Shown: positions 8,928 through 17,242 of the stretch, piece by piece
Layout of the letters: each line of letters starts with the position of its first letter
How positions within the stretch are numbered: the stretch's first letter is position 1
Assembly: GCF_000518205.1 (NCBI RefSeq)
Contig: NZ_JADD01000003.1
Span: 1 to 64,000, forward strand
Source: Hutsoniella sourekii ATCC 700629
Lineage (GTDB): Bacteria > Bacillota > Bacilli > Lactobacillales > Aerococcaceae
Direction: 5' to 3'
DNA length: 64,000 bases
Program-made: the position numbers and the translations under genes
The notes under the pieces: generated by a model
Seen by the model: the letters and a program-made list of their open reading frames with translations, nothing else
Database searches by the model: none
Told to the model about the DNA's origin: nothing

Positions 8928-10355
8928 ATGAATCATTTTATTAAACGTTTTTTTGGATTTAGTTTAGGTCCCGTTCTGGGAGCCATTATATCTTTTATCC
9001 AAGTTCCTGTTTTAACTTATTTTTTAACGGTGAGTGAATACGGTCGAGCGGGAGGCTTTCAAACGCTCCTCGTTCAAATTCCTAACTTTATTTATTTAGG
9101 CTTAGATCAAGCTTATACTAGGGAGTATCATCACCATAAAGATTCCAAACAATTAGTCCAACAAGCCATGTTACCACCAATGGTAGCGGGCCTAGCTTTG
9201 TTTTTGTTTTTTATTATCTTTGATCAAGAGATTTCAACCTGGCTTTTCAATGATCCAAGCTACGCCTATATAGCTTGGTATTCAGGCGTCTGGGTGTTAG
9301 CGACGGTGGTTGAACGATTTATGTTATTAACGATTCGAATGGAAGAGCGAGCGGTGGAATACTCCATGTTCTCACTTGCATTAAAGTTAGGTGTATTCAT
9401 TGTTTCCCTCCTTTTGATTGCTCTAGGAATGCGAGACTTTCGAGTGATTGTTTACGGCTTAATCTTTGGTCAAATTCTAGTTGATTTACTTTTATTTTGG
9501 CGTTATCGTTCGATCTTAAATTTAAGCGGCTTCCAGTTGGATCCAGTTATTATCAAGCAAATGTTTCGTTTTGGTCTACCAGTTATGATTGCGGCTTCTT
9601 TATCCTCTATTTTAAACAGTGTGGATATGGTTTTCCTGACCCAATTTGCTAGCGATAGTGACAAGGGAATTTATAGTGTAGCGTTTAAGATCGCTAGTGT
9701 GATTGGTATCTTAAAGACAGCCTTTTCGAGTTTTTGGACGCCAACCGCTTATCGTTGGTATGGTGAAGGTAAGTCGATCAAGCATTATCAATTTATCAGT
9801 GATGCTATTTTGTTTTTATTGACCGGTCTATTTTTTGGACTTTTATTGATCAAAAAGCCGATTACTTGGATGCTGGACCTAGCTTATAGTGAAAGCATGT
9901 ATGGTGAGGTAATGTATATTGTAGGTCTTCTAAGCTTTCCTCATATTATGTATACCTTGTCTGAAACCACAACTTTAGGGATTGTTTTTTCTCGGCGGAC
10001 ACACTTTAATATTTTAGTCAGCCTCCTGTCTTTAGTTCCAAGTCTTTTAATTAACTACTGGTTAACTCCTAAATGGGGTTATCTTGGAGCAGCTTTGGCA
10101 TCCACTGCCTCATATATCATTTTTTATCTGGCTAGGACCTTCTTCTCAAGTTTAACTGGCTTTTACTTCAGCCAGCGCAAGCAAATTATTTCAATATTTT
10201 TGATGCTTCTAGCAGGTTTAATAAATGCCTATCCTATTCCTTATGTTGAGGGCTTGACCTTGGCACTTGGATTTTTGTGTCTGTTTGTTCAGTGGTCAAC
10301 TGTGCAAACAGGTTTAGATATTCGAGCCAACAGTCAAGATTGGGATTTTAATTAA
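8928..10355 (+). CDS. Polysaccharide flippase, Wzx/MOP family
   Basis: A 475-residue membrane protein with about 12-14 hydrophobic segments and no long soluble domain. The N-terminal stretch (GFSLGPVLGAIISFIQVPVL, then YFLTVSEYGRAG) is the usual start of Wzx-type proteins of the MOP exporter superfamily, which move undecaprenyl-linked repeat units across the membrane. The central region MIAASLSSILNSVDMVFL matches the start of the second six-helix bundle. Its place between a glycosyltransferase and a polymerase-like gene supports this role. The repeat unit it carries is unknown. Confidence 0.88.
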   Translation: MNHFIKRFFGFSLGPVLGAIISFIQVPVLTYFLTVSEYGRAGGFQTLLVQIPNFIYLGLDQAYTREYHHHKDSKQLVQQAMLPPMVAGLALFLFFIIFDQEISTWLFNDPSYAYIAWYSGVWVLATVVERFMLLTIRMEERAVEYSMFSLALKLGVFIVSLLLIALGMRDFRVIVYGLIFGQILVDLLLFWRYRSILNLSGFQLDPVIIKQMFRFGLPVMIAASLSSILNSVDMVFLTQFASDSDKGIYSVAFKIASVIGILKTAFSSFWTPTAYRWYGEGKSIKHYQFISDAILFLLTGLFFGLLLIKKPITWMLDLAYSESMYGEVMYIVGLLSFPHIMYTLSETTTLGIVFSRRTHFNILVSLLSLVPSLLINYWLTPKWGYLGAALASTASYIIFYLARTFFSSLTGFYFSQRKQIISIFLMLLAGLINAYPIPYVEGLTLALGFLCLFVQWSTVQTGLDIRANSQDWDFN

Positions 10356-10393
10356 GCTAAGCGTAATCTTGATTTGCTGAAAGGAGGTCTTCA

Positions 10394-11719
10394 ATGCTTT
10401 ATTATTTAATTTTCTTAGTTGCTAGTGTCTTTATTGGAACGGAACTTCTAGCTGTACCAACTCCCTTTTTACAGATAACTTTATACCGTGTGCTCAATTT
10501 AGCTTCAATTGGCCTTTTTGTTTACCAGTTATGGCAAGATCATTCATCCCTTAAATGGACCTATAAGGGGACGGCAAGTTTTGTCATCTATAGTTACTTA
10601 TTTTGGTTGCTGTGGGCCATTGTTTCTGTAGCCTGGGCCTTGGATTTCAAGCATTGGTTCCAAAATACATTCCTACTCGCTTTAGGGGTTATCGTTATAT
10701 TAGCTTTATTTTTCTGGGTTCACGATCTTTTCACTTGGCGTATTCTGATACAGACCACTTGGGTAATGATTTTTCTCCTAGCTATTTGGGGGATGTTTGA
10801 ATTAATCAGTAATCATTATATTTTTGCGGATATGGCTAAGTTAGATAAGTATAATACATTCGCTAGCCAGCCCTTGACTAGAATTCCCATCACTCATTTT
10901 GAAAATCAAAATGACTATGCGACCATGCTTTTAGCTAGCTTACCCTTGGGTTTGATTTTATTTAATTGGAGCCGGTCTTGGTGGATGAAGAGTTATTACG
11001 TCGGATCATTGCTTCTAATTAGTTATTTAATTTATCGAAGTGGCTCGCGTATGAGCTTGTTAAGTTTAGTCGTTTTCTTTATAGTTTTTATCTTATTGCA
11101 ATTTGATTGGGATCTTGATAAAAAAATATTTTTTAAACTTTTAATAAGTGCTGCAGTCATTGGGATAGCAGTACTAGCCTTCATACCCCCTCTGCGTCAT
11201 AAGCTATTTAGCTTGGTGTATACAGGTGGGAATGCTTTGTTAACTGGTGATGTCGTGCGACTCAATCTATGGCGGAATGGACTTCACTTCTTAGCCACCA
11301 CTTTAGGTCTAGGAGTAGGGGCAGGCAATATTGAAGTATGGATGAAGCATTTCGATTTATTGCCCTTAAATGGTATCACCAATATGCATAATTGGTGGTT
11401 GGAAATCTTAGTGGCGTATGGTATTTCAACATTTATTCTTTATGTACTTGCTTATGTGATGATGGTTCGTAAACTCTGGCTGTCCAGACGATCTTTACCT
11501 GCTAATTTAAGATTAGTAAATAACTCTTTGATTAGTTTCTTGGTTATCTATATAGCAGCGAGTATTACTAGTGCGAATAATATGTTAATTGAATGGCATT
11601 GGGTCTTCTTTGGGTTAATTATTACTTATATAAAATTAATTGAAACGACTTTCCCGCAACATTTGACTATTGAAAAGATTGGATTGGAGGATCATTATGA
11701 GTATCACCACCTTATTTAA
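10394..11719 (+). CDS. O-antigen ligase/Wzy-type polymerase-like membrane protein
   Basis: A 441-residue protein with 10-12 membrane segments and a larger extracellular loop in the C-terminal half (roughly residues 295-345). That loop carries LNLWRNGLHFLATTLGLGVGAGN followed by NMHNWWLEIL: the G-x-G near the loop start and the N-x-H-N pattern are typical of the O-antigen ligase/polymerase (Wzy_C) family. Members polymerise or transfer lipid-linked repeat units on the outer face. AAAGGAGG precedes ATG 10394. The gene overlaps the start of the next by 23 bases, indicating coupled expression. Polymerase is more likely than ligase given flippase and chain-length neighbours. Confidence 0.82.
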   Translation: MLYYLIFLVASVFIGTELLAVPTPFLQITLYRVLNLASIGLFVYQLWQDHSSLKWTYKGTASFVIYSYLFWLLWAIVSVAWALDFKHWFQNTFLLALGVIVILALFFWVHDLFTWRILIQTTWVMIFLLAIWGMFELISNHYIFADMAKLDKYNTFASQPLTRIPITHFENQNDYATMLLASLPLGLILFNWSRSWWMKSYYVGSLLLISYLIYRSGSRMSLLSLVVFFIVFILLQFDWDLDKKIFFKLLISAAVIGIAVLAFIPPLRHKLFSLVYTGGNALLTGDVVRLNLWRNGLHFLATTLGLGVGAGNIEVWMKHFDLLPLNGITNMHNWWLEILVAYGISTFILYVLAYVMMVRKLWLSRRSLPANLRLVNNSLISFLVIYIAASITSANNMLIEWHWVFFGLIITYIKLIETTFPQHLTIEKIGLEDHYEYHHLI

Positions 11720-12737
11720 AGAATTATGGCGTTTCATCAAGAAACATAGTTGGAAATTAGTCTTGGGTGCTTTCTTAGGCATGGGTTTAGTATTGGGGTT
11801 AAGAGTATTAATAAATCACCTCATCGTCAGCGATCAAGAAGCAGAAGTAGCTTATTTAAGAAAGGCATATCAACAAGATCCTGCTGAATTTCAAGCGATT
11901 ATTACAATTGAGGATGGGCAACTTTTTGCTAATGCCAATGTTTATGATGAATACTTTTCTAGTCAAGATGTTGTTCAAGCGATTGAAGCTGAGACGGGTA
12001 TTCAATTTGGACAATGGGCCCAAAGTGAACGTGCGCTAGAATTGGATAAGAATACGAGTTTTCGTGGAGGTTTGGCAGCGATTCGGGATAATGCTTCTGG
12101 CTTATTTACTTTTCGTTTTGCCGTCGCCCAATCACCTGAAGATAATTTAAAAATTGCCCAAGCCTATGCGAAGTTATTACAAGAGGGTCGTCATCCCTTT
12201 AACAATCACCACATTCAAATTATCACGCAACCAGTGATAGCTGAGCTGTTACCTGAAGAAGCCTTACCTAGCGTCGCAACACCCCAATCTTTAAGTATTT
12301 ATCTAGGCCTGTCTCCACTTAAAATGGTTATTTACGCCATATTAGGTCTGATTATTGGTGCCTTTATTGCTCTTGTCGCCCTGATTGTTCGACAAATCTT
12401 GCAAGATGAGATTACTTATGCGTTTGAGTATGCTTGGGATTTAGATGAAAACCACCTATTGGTATCTCGACCAGATCTTTCCTGGCCACAAGTGAGCCGT
12501 GTTTTGAATGATTCTTATCCGAGCCAGGTTATCTATCTCGATCAAATTCAAAGCGATGATATTCAGGGGAGCACTTATCAATCCTTGGACTCCTTTGCCG
12601 AATCGACACTTGAACCAGGTGCTATTGTTATATTGGTTCACTCGGGCACAACGAGTAAGAAATGGTATCAAGATCAACATACCTTGGCACAAGTTTATCA
12701 ACAGCCCGTTACTATCGTTCATTTAATAGAAGATTAG
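11697..12737 (+). CDS. Wzz/CpsC-like polysaccharide chain-length protein
   Basis: A 346-residue protein with two membrane helices, one at about residues 17-37 (WKLVLGAFLGMGLVLGL) and one at about 205-228 (MVIYAILGLIIGAFIALVAL). An extracellular part of about 165 residues lies between them. This is the polysaccharide co-polymerase topology. Unlike typical CpsC/YwqC proteins it has a cytoplasmic C-terminal domain of about 115 residues with alternating strands and helices, but no Walker A motif. No separate BY-kinase (CpsD) gene is next to it. GGAGG precedes ATG 11697; longer in-frame starts are unlikely. The assignment rests on topology and operon context. Confidence 0.65.
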   Translation: MSITTLFKELWRFIKKHSWKLVLGAFLGMGLVLGLRVLINHLIVSDQEAEVAYLRKAYQQDPAEFQAIITIEDGQLFANANVYDEYFSSQDVVQAIEAETGIQFGQWAQSERALELDKNTSFRGGLAAIRDNASGLFTFRFAVAQSPEDNLKIAQAYAKLLQEGRHPFNNHHIQIITQPVIAELLPEEALPSVATPQSLSIYLGLSPLKMVIYAILGLIIGAFIALVALIVRQILQDEITYAFEYAWDLDENHLLVSRPDLSWPQVSRVLNDSYPSQVIYLDQIQSDDIQGSTYQSLDSFAESTLEPGAIVILVHSGTTSKKWYQDQHTLAQVYQQPVTIVHLIED

Positions 12738-12744
12738 GTGATTG

Positions 12745-13500
12745 ATGATGAATCCAAGTGTCTCAATTATTACGCCTGTCTATAATGCCGAGCGTTTTAT
12801 TGAAGCAACTATTGATAGTGTAGTTAATCAAACTTATTCAGATTTTGAATACCTACTGATTAATGATTGCTCTTCGGATAGCAGTCGGGAACGTATCTTA
12901 AAGCGAGCAGAGACAGATCCGCGTATCAAACTAATTGATCTCGCTCAAAATAGTGGGGCGGCCGTCGCTCGAAACAAGGGTTTGGAGATGGCTAAGGGTA
13001 GATATATTGCCTTTATTGATAGTGATGATTGCTGGTTGCCCAACAAGCTAACGAGCCAGCTCCAGTTTATGCAAGAAAATGACTATGACTTTACCTACAC
13101 TAACTTTGCCTTAGTAGATGAAGAAGGAGCTATTCTAAAAGAAGCGGTCCCCCTCCCTAAACAATTAAATTATCAACAACTCCTCAAAAATACAGCCATT
13201 GCTTGCTCGACTGTTGTAATTGATCGTCATACTGTAGGGGATTTCCGGATGCCATTAGTTAGAAAGGGACAAGATACGGCAACTTGGCTGATGTTGATGC
13301 GGGAGCAAGGCCTTACTGCCTACGGTCTAGACCAAGTCCTCAACCACTACCGTCAAGTAGCAGGATCAATATCCAGCAATAAATTAAGAGCTTTAAAGAG
13401 AACCTGGCATACTTACCGTCATTTGGAGAAACTTCCTCTCTGGCAGTGTCTCTACTATTTCACGTCTTATGTCTTAAATGCGGTGAAGCGAAGAACTTAG
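12745..13500 (+). CDS. Glycosyltransferase, GT2 family
   Basis: A 251-residue inverting glycosyltransferase of the GT-A fold. The N-terminal motif VSIITPVYNAERFIEATIDS and the NDCSSDSS loop bind the nucleotide. The metal-binding motif FIDSDDCW (DxD) is near residue 92. The C-terminal region ends with a basic, amphipathic stretch (VLNAVKRRT) that may touch the membrane. Two adjacent ATGs (12745 and 12748) follow TAGGTGA; either could be used. It is the last gene of the polysaccharide cluster and is followed by a terminator. Confidence 0.9.
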   Translation: MMNPSVSIITPVYNAERFIEATIDSVVNQTYSDFEYLLINDCSSDSSRERILKRAETDPRIKLIDLAQNSGAAVARNKGLEMAKGRYIAFIDSDDCWLPNKLTSQLQFMQENDYDFTYTNFALVDEEGAILKEAVPLPKQLNYQQLLKNTAIACSTVVIDRHTVGDFRMPLVRKGQDTATWLMLMREQGLTAYGLDQVLNHYRQVAGSISSNKLRALKRTWHTYRHLEKLPLWQCLYYFTSYVLNAVKRRT

Positions 13501-13510
13501 CCCCTATCAG

Positions 13511-13563
13511 AAAAACCTGTTGAGCATCAAGTTTAGGTCTTGATGATCGATAGGTTTTCTTTT
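13511..13563 (+). terminator. Intrinsic terminator ending the polysaccharide cluster
   Basis: AAAACCT with AGGTTTT outside and CATCAAG with CTTGATG inside form a long, slightly interrupted stem, followed by a T-rich stretch (TTTTCTTTTT). Confidence 0.75.
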
Positions 13564-13641
13564 TAGGCCATAGGTTGGAGAAGATGAATAGCTTGCTTTA
13601 AAGAAGATTTTTCCCTAAGATTAAGCTATAGGAGTGATGAT

Positions 13642-14604
13642 ATGAAAGTAGCTTTATTAGAACCGTTACGTGTCTCTGAGGACTTAATCAATCAACTAGC
13701 TCAACCGATTTTGGATGCTGGTCATGAATTTAAGTATTATTCAGAGAAAACCACAGATCCAGAAGAACTATATCAACGCAGTAAGGATGCAGATATTGTG
13801 ATGATTGCCAATAATCCATATCCGGATGAGGTGATTGAAAAGTTAGAACAAACGAAGTTAATTGATGTCGCCTTCACAGGTGTGGATCATGTTGGACTTA
13901 GTGCTGCCAAAGAAAAAGGAATTAAGGTGGCCAATGCAGCCGGGTATTCCAATCAAGCAGTTCCTGAATTGGTGATTGGCCTAACTTTGGCATTATACCG
14001 TGCGATTGTTCAAGGTGACCAAGATATTCGTTTAGGGTCTGATTTTGAGGGGCCGATTCAAGGTCAAGAAGTAAAGGGCAAAACGATTGGAATTATCGGG
14101 ACAGGATCACTCGGCATTAATACTGCAAGAATTTTTAAAGCTTTTGGCGAGGTTAACTTGTTAGGTTATAACCGCTCAGAAAAGGAAGAAGCCAAGGAAT
14201 TAGGAATCAAATATGTTACCTTGGAGGAATTATTAAAAGAAAGTGATATTGTCACGATTCACCTACCAGCGACCGATGAAACGAAGCATTTAATTGGGGC
14301 TCAAGAATTAGAATTGATGAAAGATTCTGCCATTCTCTTGAATGTAGCCCGTGGCCCAATTGTCGATAATGCAGCCTTAGCTCAAGCGCTAAACAAAGGT
14401 AAAATTGCTGGAGCGGGAATTGATGTCTTTGATGGAGAACCTCCATTAGATGATGACTATCCATTATTATCAGCCAAGAACATTGTGATGACCCCACATG
14501 TTGGCTATTTAACTGATGAAGCAATGGTTCAACGAGCCGAAATAGCTTTCGATAATGCGATCAGTTTTCTTCAAGGTGAAGAACAAAATATCGTAGAAAA
14601 TTAA
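13642..14604 (+). CDS. D-isomer-specific 2-hydroxyacid dehydrogenase
   Basis: A 320-residue NAD-dependent dehydrogenase that reduces a 2-oxoacid to a D-2-hydroxyacid or the reverse. The NAD-binding motif GIIGTGSLGINTARIFKAFG is near residue 150. The catalytic Arg is in NVARGPIVDN (near 237), Glu in DVFDGEPPL (near 265) and His in MTPHVGYLT (near 285), so all three active-site residues are present. AGGAGTGATGAT precedes the ATG. It is flanked by terminators on both sides and is probably a single-gene unit. D-lactate, glyoxylate or hydroxyisocaproate could be the substrate; sequence does not decide. Confidence 0.9.
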   Translation: MKVALLEPLRVSEDLINQLAQPILDAGHEFKYYSEKTTDPEELYQRSKDADIVMIANNPYPDEVIEKLEQTKLIDVAFTGVDHVGLSAAKEKGIKVANAAGYSNQAVPELVIGLTLALYRAIVQGDQDIRLGSDFEGPIQGQEVKGKTIGIIGTGSLGINTARIFKAFGEVNLLGYNRSEKEEAKELGIKYVTLEELLKESDIVTIHLPATDETKHLIGAQELELMKDSAILLNVARGPIVDNAALAQALNKGKIAGAGIDVFDGEPPLDDDYPLLSAKNIVMTPHVGYLTDEAMVQRAEIAFDNAISFLQGEEQNIVEN

Positions 14605-14614
14605 AAAGAATTCT

Positions 14615-14660
14615 AAAAAGGTGCCAAGCAAGCGATCAAAGCTTGTTTGGCACCTTTTTA
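14615..14660. terminator. Bidirectional intrinsic terminator
   Basis: An 18-base stem (14616-14633 with 14641-14658, one G-U pair) with A-rich and T-rich flanks serves both the dehydrogenase and the converging exporter genes. Confidence 0.85.
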
Positions 14661-14668
14661 TTATTTAT

Positions 14669-15145
14669 TTAAGCCTTTCTCTTTTGCGATAAGTAATTAT
14701 AGATTTCCAACATAGAATCAACAGTAAAGACTCCTAGTGCAATCGCACCAGCGATCATTAGGGTTTGACTGAGATGGGAGGCACTAGCAGCAGTATCTCC
14801 TTGAATAAAGGTCAGCGCTGTCTGGTAGATAGCTGATCCCGGTACATATGGGAAGAAGGCAGGGATGTAAAAAATTGTTACCGGAGCTTTGAATACCCTA
14901 GCAGAGACTTGAGCGCAGATGGCAACAACTACACAAGCATAGAAAGTAGCTAGAGGAACTGTACTGTTGGGTAGGACTAGTAAATAGGCCACATAACCGA
15001 TACCACCAACTACCCCTGCCTGTTGGATTAATTTTCTCGGAGCTTCAAGCATCATAGATGCAGTGACTGCTGATAGATAGGCACCGAAAACTTGAAAAAC
15101 AAATTGAAAAATTGGATTAGCAAATAATTGATGGATTAAAGCCAT
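14669..15145 (-). CDS. Threonine/serine exporter subunit, YjjB/ThrE_2-like
   Basis: A 158-residue membrane protein with four to five hydrophobic segments and motifs FGAYLSAVTASMMLEAPRK and the helix-breaking FYIPAFFPYVPGSAIYQT, which is typical of the ThrE_2 (DUF3815, YjjB) half of threonine/serine exporters. It overlaps the end of the partner gene by 10 bases. In Corynebacterium ThrE the two halves are fused; here they are separate, as in E. coli YjjP/YjjB, which export succinate. The transported substrate is therefore uncertain. Confidence 0.85.
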   Translation of the reverse strand: MALIHQLFANPIFQFVFQVFGAYLSAVTASMMLEAPRKLIQQAGVVGGIGYVAYLLVLPNSTVPLATFYACVVVAICAQVSARVFKAPVTIFYIPAFFPYVPGSAIYQTALTFIQGDTAASASHLSQTLMIAGAIALGVFTVDSMLEIYNYLSQKRKA

Positions 15146-15933
15146 AAACTCACCCCATTATATAAACTCAAGCCAATGACCACACCAATCGCTAAACTCA
15201 GAGCGCTCACTCCAGCATCAGTCATCCGAGCTAAACCAGCTAAATAATCCCCCTTAAGTGTGTCACGAATGGCATTCGTAAAAGCAGTTCCAGGATATAG
15301 TGGCATGAGGGCAGAAATAATTAAGATATGGCTAGACATTTCTACCGGCATATAATCCATACCTAAAGTAATAAAGAAGGATGTAATCATAGTTGAAAAG
15401 ATACCATATAGGAATTCATTCATATTTAGGGCTTCCTTCCCTAGCCGAGCTGAAGCGACCACAGCACCTGCTAGAAAGGAAAAGATGATTTCCCAAAAAT
15501 TTCCTCCCAATAGAATAGCGAAGGCGACCACCATTATAGCTACAGACAGGTCTTTACTATAAGGGGTATACTCACTCTCATCAATCACTGATAAGCGTTC
15601 ATAAGCTTCGTCTAAACTAATTTGATTGGATGTAATTAAGCGAGAAATATTATTGACGCGGTATATCTTATTTAGGTGATTTCCCCGCTCACTAATGCGA
15701 CGAACAATAGTAATGGGCTCGAAATTTTCATCTTCATCGTCCAGAGTAATTATTAAACTTGTCGTATTGGAGACAGCCTCACAATAAGATAAGCCACTTG
15801 TTTGTAAAATTCTTACGACGGTATCTTCAACTCGATAACTTTCAGCATGAGATTCCAGCATAATACGACCTGCTAAACCCGCTACTTCAGCAACTTGTTT
15901 TAAATGTTTATTGATATTTCTCACCTCAATCAT
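15136..15933 (-). CDS. Threonine/serine exporter subunit, YjjP/ThrE-like
   Basis: A 265-residue protein of the ThrE (DUF1212, YjjP) family. The soluble N-terminal part has the family signature HAESYRVEDTVVRI (about residues 28-42). The C-terminal half (about 125-265) has five hydrophobic segments including LMPLYPGTAFTNAIRD. With the overlapping YjjB-like partner it makes a split exporter in the cytoplasmic membrane. No SD-rich alternative start was found, and the ATG at 15933 gives the usual length. Confidence 0.87.
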   Translation of the reverse strand: MIEVRNINKHLKQVAEVAGLAGRIMLESHAESYRVEDTVVRILQTSGLSYCEAVSNTTSLIITLDDEDENFEPITIVRRISERGNHLNKIYRVNNISRLITSNQISLDEAYERLSVIDESEYTPYSKDLSVAIMVVAFAILLGGNFWEIIFSFLAGAVVASARLGKEALNMNEFLYGIFSTMITSFFITLGMDYMPVEMSSHILIISALMPLYPGTAFTNAIRDTLKGDYLAGLARMTDAGVSALSLAIGVVIGLSLYNGVSLWL

Positions 15934-16058
15934 ATTGAATCCTAGTTAGGCTAGTTGGATTCTCTTTGAATTCATGGTAACATATTGAATGAAATAACTC
16001 GACTAGATAATGATTTTAAACGTTTTCATCTAGTAATTTTAGTATCTTGGAGGTTCTA

Positions 16059-16346
16059 ATGGAAAATATTGAATTTTGTTATTCTGCATTTGTGTATACA
16101 AGAATGGAGCCTCAATTGATTAAAATTTCGGTGGCCGGTAACTATGACTATGCTCACTACTTGAAGTTCGAAGATGAAGGCGATTGTATTACTTTTCAAC
16201 GTGGTATTCATAAATTTGCAGACCAAATCGAAAAACATAGTTTTATTCGCCAGTCTGTCTTAATTAGTGATTTTATAAAAGATAATCCTCTAGGCTTGGC
16301 CTATGACATAACCACTTATCCTGAGTATGGTTGGGATGAAGAATGA
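16059..16346 (+). CDS. Conserved-looking hypothetical protein upstream of recX
   Basis: A 95-residue soluble protein that I do not recognise. It starts MENIEFCYSAFVYTRMEPQL and ends in an acidic tail (YPEYGWDEE). TTGGAGG is correctly placed before ATG 16059. The stop overlaps the recX start (ATGA at 16343), so the two are translationally coupled. There is no membrane segment, zinc motif or repeat. Coupling suggests a role linked to recX expression or to DNA recombination, but no function can be stated. Confidence 0.7.
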   Translation: MENIEFCYSAFVYTRMEPQLIKISVAGNYDYAHYLKFEDEGDCITFQRGIHKFADQIEKHSFIRQSVLISDFIKDNPLGLAYDITTYPEYGWDEE

Positions 16347-17182
16347 AAATAACCAAGATCGAACAACAAGCTAAGGCCAAAGATCGCTATTCTGTGTATG
16401 TGGACGATAAATTTTGGTTGGGTGTAGGGGAAGAAGTATTAATTCATTATGCCCTCCATAAGGGACAAATTTTGGATCAAGCAGCTAAAGAAAAGATCCA
16501 AGCAGCCGAGTTTAATCATAAGGTATACTCTCAGGCTATTCATTATCTATCATACGGCCTGAGATCCATTAAAGAAGTTAAAGACTATCTTGCCAAAGGG
16601 CGAAAAGATCGTATAGCCCATCAATCAAGTGACTATCAAGATGACCAGGTCGTTGATGCCGTTATTGATAAGTTAATAGATCAAGGCTATCTAAATGATT
16701 TAGTATATGGGCAAAGTTATGTTAGAACCCTAGCAACAGTCAATCGTAAAGGCTCTAGGCAGATTTATAGAGACTTGATTGCCAAGGGCTTAAGTGATCA
16801 TGAAATAGAAGAGGCTTTGTTAGAATATAGCCAAGATCAAGAAATTGAAAACCTAAATTATCAAGCTGAAAAATATGCTCGCAGTAAAAAGAAATTAACA
16901 GCAAAAATGCTTTCTCAGAAGTTAAGACATCATTTGGTGGCTAAGGGCTTTCCTAATGATCTGATTAATGCTTATTTAAGTGTTAGAAATCAGGAAGACT
17001 CCGAATCAGAAGAGCATCTGCTTGAAGAAATGGCAGCCAAGGAGTATCGTAAACGTTCAAGACGTGATAGGGGCTGGACACTCAAGCAAAAGCTGGTACA
17101 AGCTTTGTATCGTAAAGGATTTCATATGGACCAGATACAAACTTGGATTAATCAACATGAAGACTTATTTATCGAAGATTGA
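16343..17182 (+). CDS. recX: Regulatory protein RecX
   Basis: RecX binds RecA filaments and limits recombination. The protein is 279 residues, the long Firmicutes form. A beta-rich N-terminal extension (KITKIEQQAKAKDRYSVYVD) is followed by three-helix RecX repeats, visible as AIHYLSYGLRSIKEVKDYL, then KLIDQGYLNDLVYGQSYVR, then RQIYRDLIAKGLSDHEIEEAL, and a later KLRHHLVAKGFPNDLINAYL. The start overlaps the upstream gene by four bases. A long perfect hairpin begins within its last codons. Confidence 0.92.
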   Translation: MKITKIEQQAKAKDRYSVYVDDKFWLGVGEEVLIHYALHKGQILDQAAKEKIQAAEFNHKVYSQAIHYLSYGLRSIKEVKDYLAKGRKDRIAHQSSDYQDDQVVDAVIDKLIDQGYLNDLVYGQSYVRTLATVNRKGSRQIYRDLIAKGLSDHEIEEALLEYSQDQEIENLNYQAEKYARSKKKLTAKMLSQKLRHHLVAKGFPNDLINAYLSVRNQEDSESEEHLLEEMAAKEYRKRSRRDRGWTLKQKLVQALYRKGFHMDQIQTWINQHEDLFIED

Positions 17183-17215
17183 GAGCTTGTCCAAGTCGAC
17201 AAGCTCTCAATCTTC
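17174..17215 (+). terminator. 18-bp perfect hairpin spanning the recX stop codon
   Basis: GAAGATTGAGAGCTTGTC (17174-17191) and its exact complement (17198-17215) flank a six-base loop. The stem includes the recX stop codon. No T-run follows (ATAATGTTATAG), so it is not a classic intrinsic terminator; it may stabilise the mRNA or pause polymerase. Confidence 0.55.
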
Positions 17216-17242
17216 ATAATGTTATAGAAATAAGGTGTTATC

